Part shown: in pieces, positions 1 through 10,051 of the stretch | How the letters are laid out: every line of letters starts with the position of its first letter | Position numbering within the stretch: position 1 is the stretch's first letter | Assembly: GCA_013054445.1 (NCBI GenBank) | Contig: JAAMPI010001477.1 | Location: forward strand, 1 to 13,997 | Reading direction: 5' to 3' | DNA length: 13,997 bases | From: Cudoniella acicularis | Lineage: Eukaryota > Ascomycota > Leotiomycetes > Helotiales > Helotiaceae | Translations under genes and position numbers: made by a program | Notes under the pieces: generated by a model | Database searches by the model: none | The model's input: the letters and a program-made list of their open reading frames with translations, nothing else | Told to the model about the DNA's origin: nothing

Positions 1-136
1 TCTTCGGAGAACGTTTGTTTTGGTTGGATTGGAAGTTACGGGATCTGCTGTATTATTTGATTGACGGTTTCTTTTGGTTGGATTGGGAGTTACGAGATCT
101 GCTGTATTATTTGATTGACGGTCTCTTTTGGTTGAG
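1..136. repeat. 54-bp tandem repeat (two full copies plus a partial one) at the left edge
   Basis: Copy 1 is 18-71, copy 2 is 72-125 (three substitutions), and a third copy starts at 126 but diverges after about 10 bp. The unit is 18 codons, so frames are conserved. On the plus strand the frame is open from the edge to a stop at 210-212 and gives a hydrophobic repeat (FWLDW, LLYYLIDG). On the minus strand one frame is open from about 275 to the edge and gives a hydrophilic Asn/Thr/Pro-rich repeat (RQSNNTAD, NPTK), more like a disordered eukaryotic repeat protein. The minus strand is my weak preference. The gene, if any, continues outside the window. Confidence 0.8.
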
Positions 137-212
137 GGGCATTTGCGGGGGAATTGGAGACTTGGAGTTGGGCTGTCCTTCCTCGTGCTGCTTACAAGGC
201 AAGGAAGTGTAG

Positions 213-998
213 GATTAGAATACTTCCTTGCATCTTCGACAGTTTTGTTAATGTATAAAGTAATTCACTAGCTTTCCAGCATTTATGTTTATTCCTTGAA
301 TTGTTCTGAGGAAGTGCCGCCTGCTCAACGCGGACCGCGGGACGGTCGAGGACATATAAATAAGTCGCAAAGGCTCAAATAAGGCTGTATTATAATGAGG
401 CCGCACTACCATCGTCAGTCTTTATTCTGGGCTTTTTCCTGTCCTTTCTTCGCTTTGTGTATTCCCTTGCTTGCCTGTTGCCTGTTGCTTAAACCGAATT
501 TTATTTCTTCCCACGCTCTGTATAACATAGGAACTATAGGATAGTCGATGCTTTGCACCTTGCTTGTAGTCAACCCTACTCTCGCTGTCACTTCTTTTGC
601 TAGTTTTTGTCACTCTCAAACTTCATGTTCATCCGCAAACTATTCTTTCAAACTTCCAAATTTCCTCGATTTTCTCCGGAAATATTTGCGACTTTTGTCA
701 CTTCTTCGCTCAGTACCCATTGTACGAGTTCTGTGGAAACGTGACCGGGTATTCAACCACTTTGGGCCACAAGGTTCTTTCTCTCTTGTTTCGTGATGAC
801 ATTCGATTCTTGTTATCTTGCTCGAGAAGCTCCAGCTTTCAAAATATTTATAGTAAGTAGCTGGCTGTGTTGTCGTGACATCGTCAAGGAAACTTAGGAA
901 AGTCAATTGAATCTTTCAGGAGGAAGCTTTGAAAACGGTGTATTAGTGGTTCGAAGAGAAAATTTCGGGATCTTCAAATTCTGGTCTCTAGCTAGCAA
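213..998. other. No firm gene; possible plus-strand promoter and leader
   Basis: A GACCG/CGGTC inverted pair (333-337 and 343-347) is followed by TATAAATA (355-362), and a pyrimidine-rich stretch runs over about 418-530, together resembling a fungal promoter and leader reading rightwards. The first ATG after it (548) opens 82 codons of unremarkable composition. An intron-like GTAAGT...CAG pair at 853-919 would join two open frames (570-852 and 920-1013), but the upstream frame lacks an ATG. Nothing is recognisable as a family. Confidence 0.25.
355..362 (+). promoter_or_regulatory. TATA-like box facing right
   Basis: TATAAATA lies just before a pyrimidine-rich leader-like stretch. No confirmed gene follows, so this is a candidate only. 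Confidence 0.25.
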
Positions 999-1448
999 TT
1001 ATGGTTGTAATAATTTATTCAATAACTGATAAGTTTCGTGTCGCAGAGTTTTTGTAAAGTGAATCTTTTCCGTATCAACAGGTGGAAACAGCAGGCTCCA
1101 AAGTTTGTAGATTTGTAGTATTATCTTGCAAGGTAACAAACATCCTCCTGTTCTTTCGAAACTCATTGCTTTAAAGACAGTTTCAGGGTAAACAGAACGA
1201 GACTCCAAACATTCAAGTGCAAGAACTTTGCGACATGCAATTAGAGTCGTCAGATTCGGCATCGACTGATTAAGTGTACAAGCGTTGAGAGAGCACCTCA
1301 TAGACTTCATAACATTTTCAAAGTAGAGACTGTAGAGTACGGTTTCCACAGCCTGCTGTATCTTCAATCTTCCTCCAACTATTAGTGCGCTATCTTTGCT
1401 GTCAATGCAACTTCTGTTATTCGTTTTGCCTGTTGATGTCCTCACCAT
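999..1448 (-). CDS. Orphan open frame, 149 codons, unknown
   Basis: An ATG-started uninterrupted frame that stands out in an AT-rich stretch where stops should be frequent. The product is mixed polar and hydrophobic with Leu-rich segments (NLTTLIACRKVLALECLES in the middle), no signal peptide and no transmembrane helix. I recognise no domain. It could be a small hypothetical gene, a decayed gene fragment or chance. No TATA box stands out upstream on its strand. Confidence 0.22.
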   Translation of the reverse strand: MVRTSTGKTNNRSCIDSKDSALIVGGRLKIQQAVETVLYSLYFENVMKSMRCSLNACTLNQSMPNLTTLIACRKVLALECLESRSVYPETVFKAMSFERTGGCLLPCKIILQIYKLWSLLFPPVDTEKIHFTKTLRHETYQLLNKLLQP

Positions 1449-2476
1449 TCACTTTCATCTACAGGCTACTGCTTGAGCTCTATCTTCCTCGATTTCACTG
1501 TTGATCTCTGTTATTTTCAGTCCTTCCTTTCTCAATTTCGAACTATCTTCTCCTGCCCATCGCCTGGCCTCTCTCTTCCTTGGCGTGGACGGAAGGCATT
1601 CTCATCAACGAGTTTCTCTTGTCTAAGGCTGGATACTGATCAGGAAGAAATGAATTGCAGAAGCTTAAATAGAGGTTTTATTTTCTCGATGTCATATTTG
1701 CTTCTTTTCTAACAAGGTTCAGTAAATTCGTAACACTAGTCCACTCCTTGCTTGACTTTGATATTTAGCCAAAACCATGTTCAAGTTAAGTTAAGACGAC
1801 ACTTTTGAGAATTAAATTTAGTTGTAGATTTTTGAGTTGAACATTATAACTTGTCTATAAATTTTATGGTCGAAGATTCCCGAGCTCAATATCATAGTAC
1901 CAATTCATGGTGGACCTGAAATAGGGCGTCGTTCTTTGGCATTCTATCCGCTTTGAAAACTCCAAACAGGTCTTCATATATCACGTAATTCAAAGAAGAC
2001 TTTTCCTGCAATGGCTCTACACCGCTAGCTTTCTAGAGGCTAAAGTCGTATCTTGTGCTTCACCTCTTGCAAGTATTCTTTATGTTGGTGGTACATCTGC
2101 TGTCACGTATTTTAGTTGCTGTCCGTGGCAGGTTCCACAGTTTGTTTGCAAAAAAAAAAACTTTTGTGTGTTCTATTTTTTTTTCTTGATTCATTTCTTT
2201 GTGTATAAAATGTTAGTAATTTAGCATCAATATTGGCATCATTTGGGGCACTCCACAAACTCTTCAATCTCTACCCATCCCCTCCAGACACCTACGGCTG
2301 GGAAGAATCAGAGACGTGAACTTTAATTTATAAATTCTGAATTGCGGTGAATAGTGTGATAATTTATCTAGTCCAAAGCAAATCTGGAACAAGTAACGGA
2401 TGCAGATCTTAAGAATAGAGTCTCAATTCGATCTTCAATTCTCATTGCCTCTTTTTCTTTTTAGCAGTACCGTATT
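1449..2476. other. AT-rich intergenic region downstream of the GH43 gene
   Basis: No convincing coding frame on either strand. It contains an A11 run (2150-2160) and a T9 run (2176-2184), and presumably the GH43 3' untranslated region next to 2477. Nothing else stands out. Confidence 0.5.
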
Positions 2477-4247
2477 TTATGAGATTGGCACCATCAACCG
2501 ATCAATATCAGGTCCTGTGAAAAGTCAGCTCAAACCATCAGTCAAAATCTACGACAAACTTACCCCATCCACTTTCATACGCTTCAAATTCAATCACATT
2601 TTTACTTCCCGCATTCAACGGAACTGTCAATGTGCTCGAACCGGGCGTGCCATCAATCGTAGGCAAAAAAGCAACCACATGAGTAACACCATTCACTAAC
2701 ACGTTCGCATATCTCTGCGTACTATCTCCATTTAGATACTTGATCCGAATGGTCGTTGTTGTGGCCACGGTACTCGAAATGTCTGGGAATGTTAATGTTC
2801 CACCTGGAGATGGTCCTCCGATATAGCCCACGTCTGTTAAGTTGGAACATCCAGAGCAAGAGAGAAGTATGGCTCCGCTAGCTAATATGTTGCTTGAAGA
2901 TTCACCTTCGGGGGTGGTTTCACTTGGTCCGACGGACCAGGTTCCGGCTGCGATGTCCAGAATCCAGTTCACTTCATTTGTCTAAATTTCATCAGATAAT
3001 TGTCCAGATGGAGATTTTGGAACCTCGGTTCTTACCAATGTTGCTGTTGTTCCCGAAATTGTTAGTGGAAGCCAAACATAAGTCGATGTCATCAAATTTG
3101 CAGACTCCCATCGATCTCCCATGTACCTATATCACATCAGCAGGTGCACCTGGTGTAAGTAGCTAAACTTACATCACTACTCCATTGATGTTCACCACAG
3201 CTGCAGTTTGCGAGCTGAAAGTGTCCGATCCTGCCGTGGCGAAGTCCGCCCACGCCGACCAAGGCCCGCTCAAATTCGTTGCTGTGCAATAGATGTTGTC
3301 ATTCGGTACTGTGCTCTTATTTTAGAATTTGGTTTATTTATCATGACAGGTTGTACTCACACCAGCCACTTTCGTGACTCGCGAACATGAAGTAGGTGCT
3401 TCCGCTTTTATACAGCGCTGGAGCTTCATAGTCCTGAGCGTACAGGAAAACTGCCGAAGTGACGTTCAAGTAGTCGGCTGAAAGTTGGTCGATTCGAAGG
3501 CCATTTGCACGCTGGATATTGTCAGACTTTGTCCACTGATCATGTGTTCTTCAACTTACGTCTTCCGTCAGCAGATATCCTGTTCCGTCGGTATCTATAT
3601 TCTCTCAGTCATATTCCGTTCAGGCCCTCGCTTTAAACATACCTTTGAAAACATTCATATCTCTGCTCTGGTAGCCCAATGGCTGAGAAGCTCCCCTGTT
3701 GTTCATCAGCCCGTATTTCTTCGCGTCAATCTCGATTCTCGAAATTGTCACTTACAAATAGGTATACGTCCCACAAATGCTCGAGGAGGTTGCAACTCCA
3801 GCTCTAGCTTCCCCATAGCTACTATTATCAATATGCATCCACAAAACCCACTGCTCCGTCTGGTCGTTATACAACACATGTGGTCTCTCAACTACTCTGT
3901 CCGGACCCAAATCCCCGCTTGCTTGCAATGTCAACAATTCATTGACAAAGGTCCAGGATACAAGATCGGTTGAGGAGTAGCAGTTGATGGATTGGAAGGC
4001 GCTTCCGTTGAGTTTATTTTCGCCCATGAGGTAGTAGACGCCTGAGACCTCAACGATGCCGCCGCCGTGGGCTTGCATGTGTTGGTTTGTACCCGCAGTG
4101 GTTATTGTTGCCCCAGGTACCTGAGAAAAAGTGTTAGTCCGGGGTTCTGGTTGCAATTTATAAGGAGGGGAAGTGTACAATTTGGATACTGGCAGACACG
4201 GACCCTGCAAGCATGGCAAAACCAGCAAATACATTTTTGAACACCAT
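2477..4247 (-). CDS. Secreted GH43 exo-beta-1,3-galactanase-like enzyme with CBM35-like domain, 9 exons, 451 aa
   Basis: Exons read on the minus strand: 4247-4179, 4120-3756, 3695-3643, 3594-3560, 3511-3361, 3308-3173, 3126-3036, 2981-2564, 2514-2477 (1356 nt with stop). All eight introns are GT-AG and 46-60 bp, and every junction keeps frame. Residues 1-19 are a signal peptide ending in SVSA. Residues 24 to about 300 form the GH43 five-blade propeller, with HMQAHGGG (37-44), VVERPHV (99-105), SRDMNVFKDTDGTGYLLTED (155-174), DYEAPALY (201-208) and YMGDRW (271-276). About 303-447 is a CBM35-like beta-sandwich. By comparison with Phanerochaete Pc1,3Gal43A (subfamily GH43_24), Glu203 should be the acid, with Glu101 and Gln258 the other active-site residues. 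Such enzymes release galactose from the beta-1,3-galactan backbone of arabinogalactan proteins outside the cell. The length matches the family. The start is the only Met giving a signal peptide that splices in frame. Family certain; exact substrate inferred. Confidence 0.93.
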
Positions 4248-4355
4248 CTCGTCTCAATTCTTTTCGACAAGACAAGATTTCGAGACCAAAATGTTTATTA
4301 AGACAAGAACTTATCTTAAATTAAAAATTTCCAGGGAACATGCCATACATGTAAA

Positions 4356-4364
4356 CATATATAC
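4356..4364 (-). promoter_or_regulatory. Probable TATA box of the GH43 gene
   Basis: The minus strand reads GTATATATG about 110 bp upstream of the GH43 start codon at 4247. That spacing fits a fungal core promoter with a short 5' leader. Assigned by motif and position only. Confidence 0.45.
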
Positions 4365-4448
4365 ACCATCGTCTCATCTATAGCACCCTTACCATGTTTG
4401 TACCCACAATAAGTTTTCGGATTTTCCCCCCTGTCTTGCCGAGCATAC

Positions 4449-4485
4449 CCCCGCCCCACCAGGTACTTTTACCCCAGATCCCCAC
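4449..4485 (-). promoter_or_regulatory. Cluster of CreA-type (SYGGRG) carbon-repression sites upstream of the GH43 gene
   Basis: On the minus strand, SYGGRG hexamers occur at 4449-4454, 4454-4459, 4472-4477 and 4480-4485, and again at 4521-4526 and 4634-4639. They lie about 200-390 bp upstream of the GH43 start. SYGGRG is the consensus bound by the ascomycete glucose repressor CreA/Cre1, and genes for secreted polysaccharide hydrolases are typical targets. The stretch is simply C-rich on the plus strand, so chance matches are possible; function is inferred. Confidence 0.35.
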
Positions 4486-7400
4486 AGAACAGATCATGCG
4501 CCACGGGCCGCTAGATTTTCCCCCGGCAGTTCTTCCGAGGCAGAATTTTGAGGTTGCATTGAACTCAATGGGGAAACTCCGTGAGGGGAGGGAATGGTGC
4601 TTGGCCTCGTGGCTTCTTTACTTCCCCGATCATCCCCGGCAAGGAATTAAATGCACCAATCACTTGTAAAATTCTGCAACCTCTTACACGCTCCAATGAT
4701 ACATTTGTAAGGATTGGGTTGTCGTCATCACAAGTAAGGGAGGTGACCCATTGGCAAGGAGGCAAAATTTTGATTTCGTGGAAACGCAGCATCTTGCCGA
4801 GGCATTTTATTCCTTCCGGCGATGCTCCTTTCTTCTGAATCCCCTGCCCACGTATTCAGATTGGTTCTTTTTATCCAAGTAGCCAAACCAATAATCACAA
4901 TTTTTGAGCTCAAACAGCTTACAAAAGCTGATTACTGACTAGCCTTCGCGGTAACATATACCCTGGATGAGAATACGAAGCTTGAAGGTTTGAGTAGAGC
5001 TATATAAGGAGCGCACTCACTCCCAACGAGCCCTGCCAGTACAATTAAGGGCTTCCAAATACTCATAAATCAATGTAATCGTGGTGCTAACAGACGTACG
5101 GACCACGTTATAGATCCATTCCAAGCTTTCAAGATTTTTGTTCCAAAATTGACATTTTCTAACGGTCGGCGGGTCCTACTGAGAAGTATGCCTGCATTCG
5201 AAGACCAGCTTATCTGGTCGTATTGCTGCCAGCCCTTGTTTTACTGTCATGACTCGTACTTTATCATTCGTACAGTATTAAAATGAGGGGAATTCCTTTA
5301 ATTGAACAAAATTGACTTTAGAGAGAATTGGTGGCATAGACCCGAGTATTCCTAGTTAGAATCTCGCTGTTGTGGCCAACCAATGTAGGATGCTCTAAGT
5401 TGTCATTTATCTTTTGATTGTCAAACGCTCCAGTCTTCAGAAGTCCTTCTTTCTAGCATTCTTAAATAAACAGGCCCTACTCTTGACTTCACTCCCCACT
5501 TCCTGAATAATAGTGAATAAAGAAAACTCTTGCCTAGAACGAGGAATTTTATATATTTTTCTTAATCGATGATGAATTTTGATTCCCTATTTTTAACACT
5601 ATCTATGACACAGAACATTAAATTATGTCTAACTCTCTATGTAACCTTGGTAGAGCTGGGGGGAAAAAACAAGTCACAGCAACTCTCGGTACTACCAAGA
5701 GAAAAAGGAGAAAGAAAAGAATGTCTATAACCATTTTCGAGATTATAAGTGTCCCATGTAAGACATCGCTCCCGAGTTAGGGAATGTAATAACAATGAAA
5801 TGTTTGGCAGAGAGAGCTTTTTTTGACAGCAAGGATGAGAGTAACAGCGAAGGGATCTTAAGTGGAAAGATATTATTTCTCCCATCCTCTCGGGTTTCAA
5901 CTCTCCCCCTCGATGCTGGAAAGATTAAACCCTTCAAGGCTTTAATCATACCCATCTTTTCTAGATACCGGCAGCGCGAAGACTCAAAGAACATCCGCAC
6001 ATGAATTAAGAAAGGTATAGGTTCGAGTATGTATTTAACAGGGGATTCTTGCTATTTAGTGAGATTTTTATAGCGTACGTGAATCGTTGCTTAGAATATA
6101 GATCGAGCGCTTCATAAAATGAGGTTGAATACTCAGGGCCTCTTTCGGAGTCTTATCTCAAATACCGCAACCAAGTGGGAAAGAAATTTGAGCAAGTTTT
6201 GATTATCATGTTAAACGAAGTAAGTACTGCACAACATTACCAAATCTATCATTGTAAAATACCTTCACTTTATCAAGCCATGCTGTTTAATTGTTCCCTG
6301 AATCCCTTCTTGGCTCTATACACCGTCATATATAAGCAACTAGAGTCTGTTTGAAGACATCGGCTCAGACTAGCGGATCCGCGAAGTTTTGTGAATGGTG
6401 GTCCATTGGTGGACAAGGAGGAATTGAAAGCTTGGTTTGTTCTTGACGACGACTGGTTGCACTCCTAAGAGTATAGAATGAACTTTGGGCTACGATTCTG
6501 CCGTATCTTTATAGATTTCACAGTGGAAGCTCTAAGTTAGGTGAAGGGAGAAAGACAGCAAAACACATTTAATAGCAGGAGAGTTTGTGACAGCAGCAGT
6601 CTCGTTGTTCTAAGTGTCTGATTTCAACGATGCAATGAGTAGAGTGAGACGACTCTTACCCCTGCTCTTCCGCGTCTACTATCAACATTACAAAGAATAC
6701 AATCTCCTTAAAGATATCCACAGTCCTTTCCGAATGTCTTTCGCACCCTTTTCTATAAATTTACAATTTTTCAAGTTGCTGAAGCAACCAAGGGACCTCT
6801 TTATAGACGTTGTCACAGATCAGAATCATCGCTCTCAGCCCAGTATCTTAGATATATGAAAATAGCCATTTTCGAATAGCTTACAGGTCTTCAATGCTTC
6901 TCATAGAGAAATGATCGTGGTTAGAAGCTAATTTATAAAAACACATAGGAAGCAAGAGTACAGTATACTTGCATCAGACATTGCGTTATAATAAATTAAT
7001 TAGGACAATAGGAGAGTAAATGATTAAATGCACGAGAGCTGTCTAATTATAGTGATACTCAGTAGTACTTTCACATCCTTGACATTTTCGATAGAAATCT
7101 GAAATATCTGGACTTGGAAATTCATATAAGATTCCACTACCATTGTTTCTTCTAAATGCGAACTGGAACAAAGAGCCGCACAGATAATGGAACAATAGTT
7201 GTTTAGGGACTAGGTACAGACTCTGGAAAGTCCTGCGCTATGCGGGCCGCCAGCCATTTAAAACTCTGTAGCCATGACTTCTCGTGAATTTCCTAGGAGT
7301 ATAGAAGAAAACCAATTAACAAGAATTATTTAAACCCCTAAGAGTAGGAGATTGACAGCGGAAAAAGACGTGACAACAAGTAGTTTTGTAACAGCAACCT

Positions 7401-8403
7401 ATTGTATTTCTGAATGCAAGAAGATTCATCAAAATGCAATATGAAAACGTCAGTATAAATCTTTTTTGTTTAGGTATCTCCAGGGGCTGGACAGTTCTTA
7501 CTGTCGGAAGGATATGCGAGGAAGTTTTCCGAATTCCGATTGCTGTTTTGAATCCCACTTGAGACTTGAAGATGTCTCTAATGCGTGATACAAGGAAGTG
7601 TAATTATAGATAGATATTACCCCACCGCGAGAGTTGAGATGGAAAGATTCGAAGGAAGAATAGTAATAGAGCAACGGTACTACTACAGGCACAAGGTATT
7701 CAGCGATAGGTATGTTTTTTAAATGCTCCATAAATATATAAAAGATCACCACTAGCCATTGTAGCAGTTTTACTAGCCAAAAGAAAACACAATTCTACTC
7801 CAAACCCTGAATGGAAAGGCCGATTAGCAAAAGAGAGCAGAAGAGGTGCGTCAGAAAGAAAGTCAAAACTGAGTAGTAGCAGAGAAGCTGCAGTGTTGAA
7901 AAATGAGGGAAGAAGATAGAGAGAAGGTTGAAGCGAGGTTTTGGGTTTGACAGTGAGTTAGGGATTGACAGTACTTTTGTCACGTAAGTTACTTTTTTCC
8001 TTCTCCAAAAGTAGAAAATACAAGACCGCCTCGGCCGTGCAATTTCACTAATACCTTAATCAAAGTCCAGCCTCCGCCATCAAGCACGGAACACTGCCAT
8101 GGAGGTCAAAATGGTCTTTTCTGGTAGGACCTGCCGTCCAAAGTGGCGAGGTTGGTTAGGTGATTTCTCTGTTAATGTTGTCGAAATCAGCTTACGATGA
8201 AGACGGATGCTATTTATGTGTAGATGCAGATGAGTGTAGTCCGCCAAAGGAAACGTACTGACAAGAATATTTTACTTCGAAGATAATTAATGCTAGGTTT
8301 CGGACGTAAATCTAAGAATATGCAGAGTTCATCACTGCCACTAAATTTCCAAGAATTCCTAAACCAATACCTCAAACACGACAACGATACCGAAATCTTG
8401 ATC

Positions 8404-9327
8404 TCAACCGCTTTTCCCCTTCTCTAACCCCTCCTTAATCCTCACCAAAGTCCCCAAATTCACAACCTTCCACTTTTTCCTAGCCAACCCCTCAAGCACA
8501 ATCCCCAACTGCTCAATCGAGTACCCCCTCCTATCATGCACAATAATCACACTTCCCGGCCTCACCACACTCAAAACATGCCTCGCATTCCACCTCGGCA
8601 ACTGAATCTGTGCATCATGCGGATACACACTCCCCAACGCTACTCCATACCCCAGTTTCGCCAGCCTCTCCACCATCTGTTGATTAAAGAATCCGCTTCC
8701 CGGTCGAAACCACTTCCTCCCGTTCTCGTTTGCCGGGATCAACTTCTCTACCTCGAGAACTTGGCGTTCAAGTTCTGACAAAGGGAGAGAAATGCTCGGC
8801 TCGTCTCTCCAGGCGTGATTTCCCACTTCGTGACCTTCATCATGCATTCGCTGTAGTAATGCAGGATAAGACGGCGACTCCGCGATTTGGCTCCCGATCA
8901 CGAAGAAAGTAGCCGTAGCGTTGTGGGCGCGTAGTAAATCCAAGATAGCACCCGTGAATGGGGATGGAGCGTCATCGATTGTCAACGCCACGACACGTTG
9001 ATCAGATGGAAGGGGGAGATGAAAGAGCACATCTTGGTATTTTCGTTGTAAGTAAGATATGACGAATGGAGGAGGCCTATAAACAACAAATGCGAGGAGA
9101 GACGTGATGAGGAGCAGGCTGAGAAGGAGGAGCAGAAGTAAGCGGAGCATTCGAGCGAGCGAGGAGCCTTGATGGTTATGGTAATCGCCTTCGTTCAATC
9201 CTCGTTCTTCATCATCGATCTTGATATGTTTGCCTCGTGGTTTGGACGGTTGAACGAGTTGATGCGCACGTGAGAAGGTTGAAAGAGCTAGGCGCCGGAT
9301 GCGGTGAGGGAGGACGCGCAGAGGCAT
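8404..9327 (-). CDS. Membrane-anchored NodB-fold polysaccharide (chitin-type) deacetylase, CE4 superfamily, 307 aa
   Basis: This is an uninterrupted frame; a stop codon sits directly before the ATG at 9327, so the start cannot extend without splicing. Residues 1-57 are basic and polar (probably cytosolic). Residues 60-83 are a Leu-rich transmembrane helix, giving a type II anchor with the enzyme outside or in the secretory lumen. The NodB domain covers about 110-300: motif 1 TIDDAPS (116-122), ATATFFVIG (137-145), motif 2 GHEVGNHAWRDEPS (165-178), motif 3 WFRPGSGFF (206-214) and motif 5 VIIVHD (260-265). Family members remove acetyl groups from N-acetylglucosamine polymers with a metal held by Asp-His-His. 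Here Asp119 and His171 are present, but the second His of motif 2 (HxxxH) is Asp175, in a DEPS context I associate with a distinct eukaryotic subgroup. The substrate is therefore uncertain: chitin, chitooligomers or another cell-wall glycan. No neighbouring gene is linked to it. Confidence 0.9.
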   Translation of the reverse strand: MPLRVLPHRIRRLALSTFSRAHQLVQPSKPRGKHIKIDDEERGLNEGDYHNHQGSSLARMLRLLLLLLLSLLLITSLLAFVVYRPPPFVISYLQRKYQDVLFHLPLPSDQRVVALTIDDAPSPFTGAILDLLRAHNATATFFVIGSQIAESPSYPALLQRMHDEGHEVGNHAWRDEPSISLPLSELERQVLEVEKLIPANENGRKWFRPGSGFFNQQMVERLAKLGYGVALGSVYPHDAQIQLPRWNARHVLSVVRPGSVIIVHDRRGYSIEQLGIVLEGLARKKWKVVNLGTLVRIKEGLEKGKSG

Positions 9328-10051
9328 TTAGTAATGCCTGGATGCATACAAAGGTGAGAAAAACACCATCGAAATATTGCTAGCCTTCTCCGCTGGACAC
9401 GCCGATCAACCACGTTGTGAGAGGGAGAAAGATGCAAGTTGGTAAAATGGTGTTGTTGAGATGAGACCATGTTTTCTTCGGCTACGTAACTGGTTTTCGG
9501 GGTTAAGGATCGGGCCGAGCCGAAGATCTCCCGCGGTCACTATCAATTGGGTCTATGTAAAACGAGGAAGTAAATGAAGGTTCTTATCTCTGACTACGAA
9601 ATTATATAAATGTCACCTAAATATTTATACTTCATTTTTATTTTAAAACTTAAAAGTGAAAGTGTCGAAGCTTACGCTGTCGACGCGTCGTTTGGGAATA
9701 AAAACTAGAAAGTCATTTATTGTATCGTCTGCTGCTGAAGATTAAGTGTAAAGCTGCTTAGAAAAGAAAAGGATTGTAAAATTTAAGGAGATCTGTTCCG
9801 AAGCTTGAGATTTGGGGCTCGTCTTTGAAATGGTAAGGAGAGAAACGCAGGTATGATAGAGAATCACGAGAATGTCGGCATTTGGATACTCATTTCGTGG
9901 AGGGGAACGATGGGAACAGTAGACAGTAGAAGCGAAGACCGGAAGAGACTGTATTTGTTTTTTCAAGCTCCTGACACAGCTAACCAACTCATAATTCCCA
10001 CCTCATCATCAACCCTATCCGCCATACTCATGATCTGAACCCCTGATCTGT
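9328..10051. other. Intergenic region upstream of the deacetylase and downstream of the lectin
   Basis: This holds the deacetylase 5' region (minus strand). A TATATAA-like stretch at about 9601-9612 is the only TATA candidate and sits some 280 bp from the start, rather far. Short frames of 60-80 codons here have no recognisable content. Confidence 0.4.

Larger units (their letters stand above)
4248..8403. other. Long gene-poor interval between the GH43 and deacetylase genes
   Basis: About 4.2 kb. The first 400 bp hold the GH43 promoter. From about 4860 the sequence is AT-rich, with many short frames (under 90 codons) of low-complexity composition and no family motif. A TATA-like CTATATAAGG near 5000 has no gene behind it. 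No tRNA-like, rRNA or transposase signal was seen. It may hold an untranslated RNA gene or a decayed element, which cannot be judged by eye. Confidence 0.45.

Noticed and set aside
1..136. CRISPR-like array at the left edge
   Set aside because: The repeats are contiguous with no spacers, and the genome is eukaryotic; it is a minisatellite.
2150..2184. A11 and T9 runs as a retroposon tail
   Set aside because: No target-site duplication or upstream element body can be seen; plain homopolymer runs are common in AT-rich fungal DNA.
3485..3973. 162-codon plus-strand open frame
   Set aside because: It lies antisense to GH43 exons 2-5, whose conserved motifs are unmistakable on the minus strand; it is a shadow.
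3752..4270. Reading the GH43 gene from an ATG at 4270 without splicing
   Set aside because: That reading runs through intron 1 and loses the signal peptide. Starting at 4247 and splicing 4178-4121 gives a signal peptide and a continuous family match.
5637..6004. Overlapping 69-87 codon frames on both strands
   Set aside because: Mutually overlapping low-complexity frames with no motif; typical chance frames.
6614..6859. 81-codon plus-strand frame
   Set aside because: Opens with GTG rather than ATG, has no domain and sits alone in AT-rich DNA.
7498..7752. 84-codon minus-strand frame with a hydrophobic stretch
   Set aside because: Short, AT-rich, no family features and no clear ATG at its opening; chance is likely.
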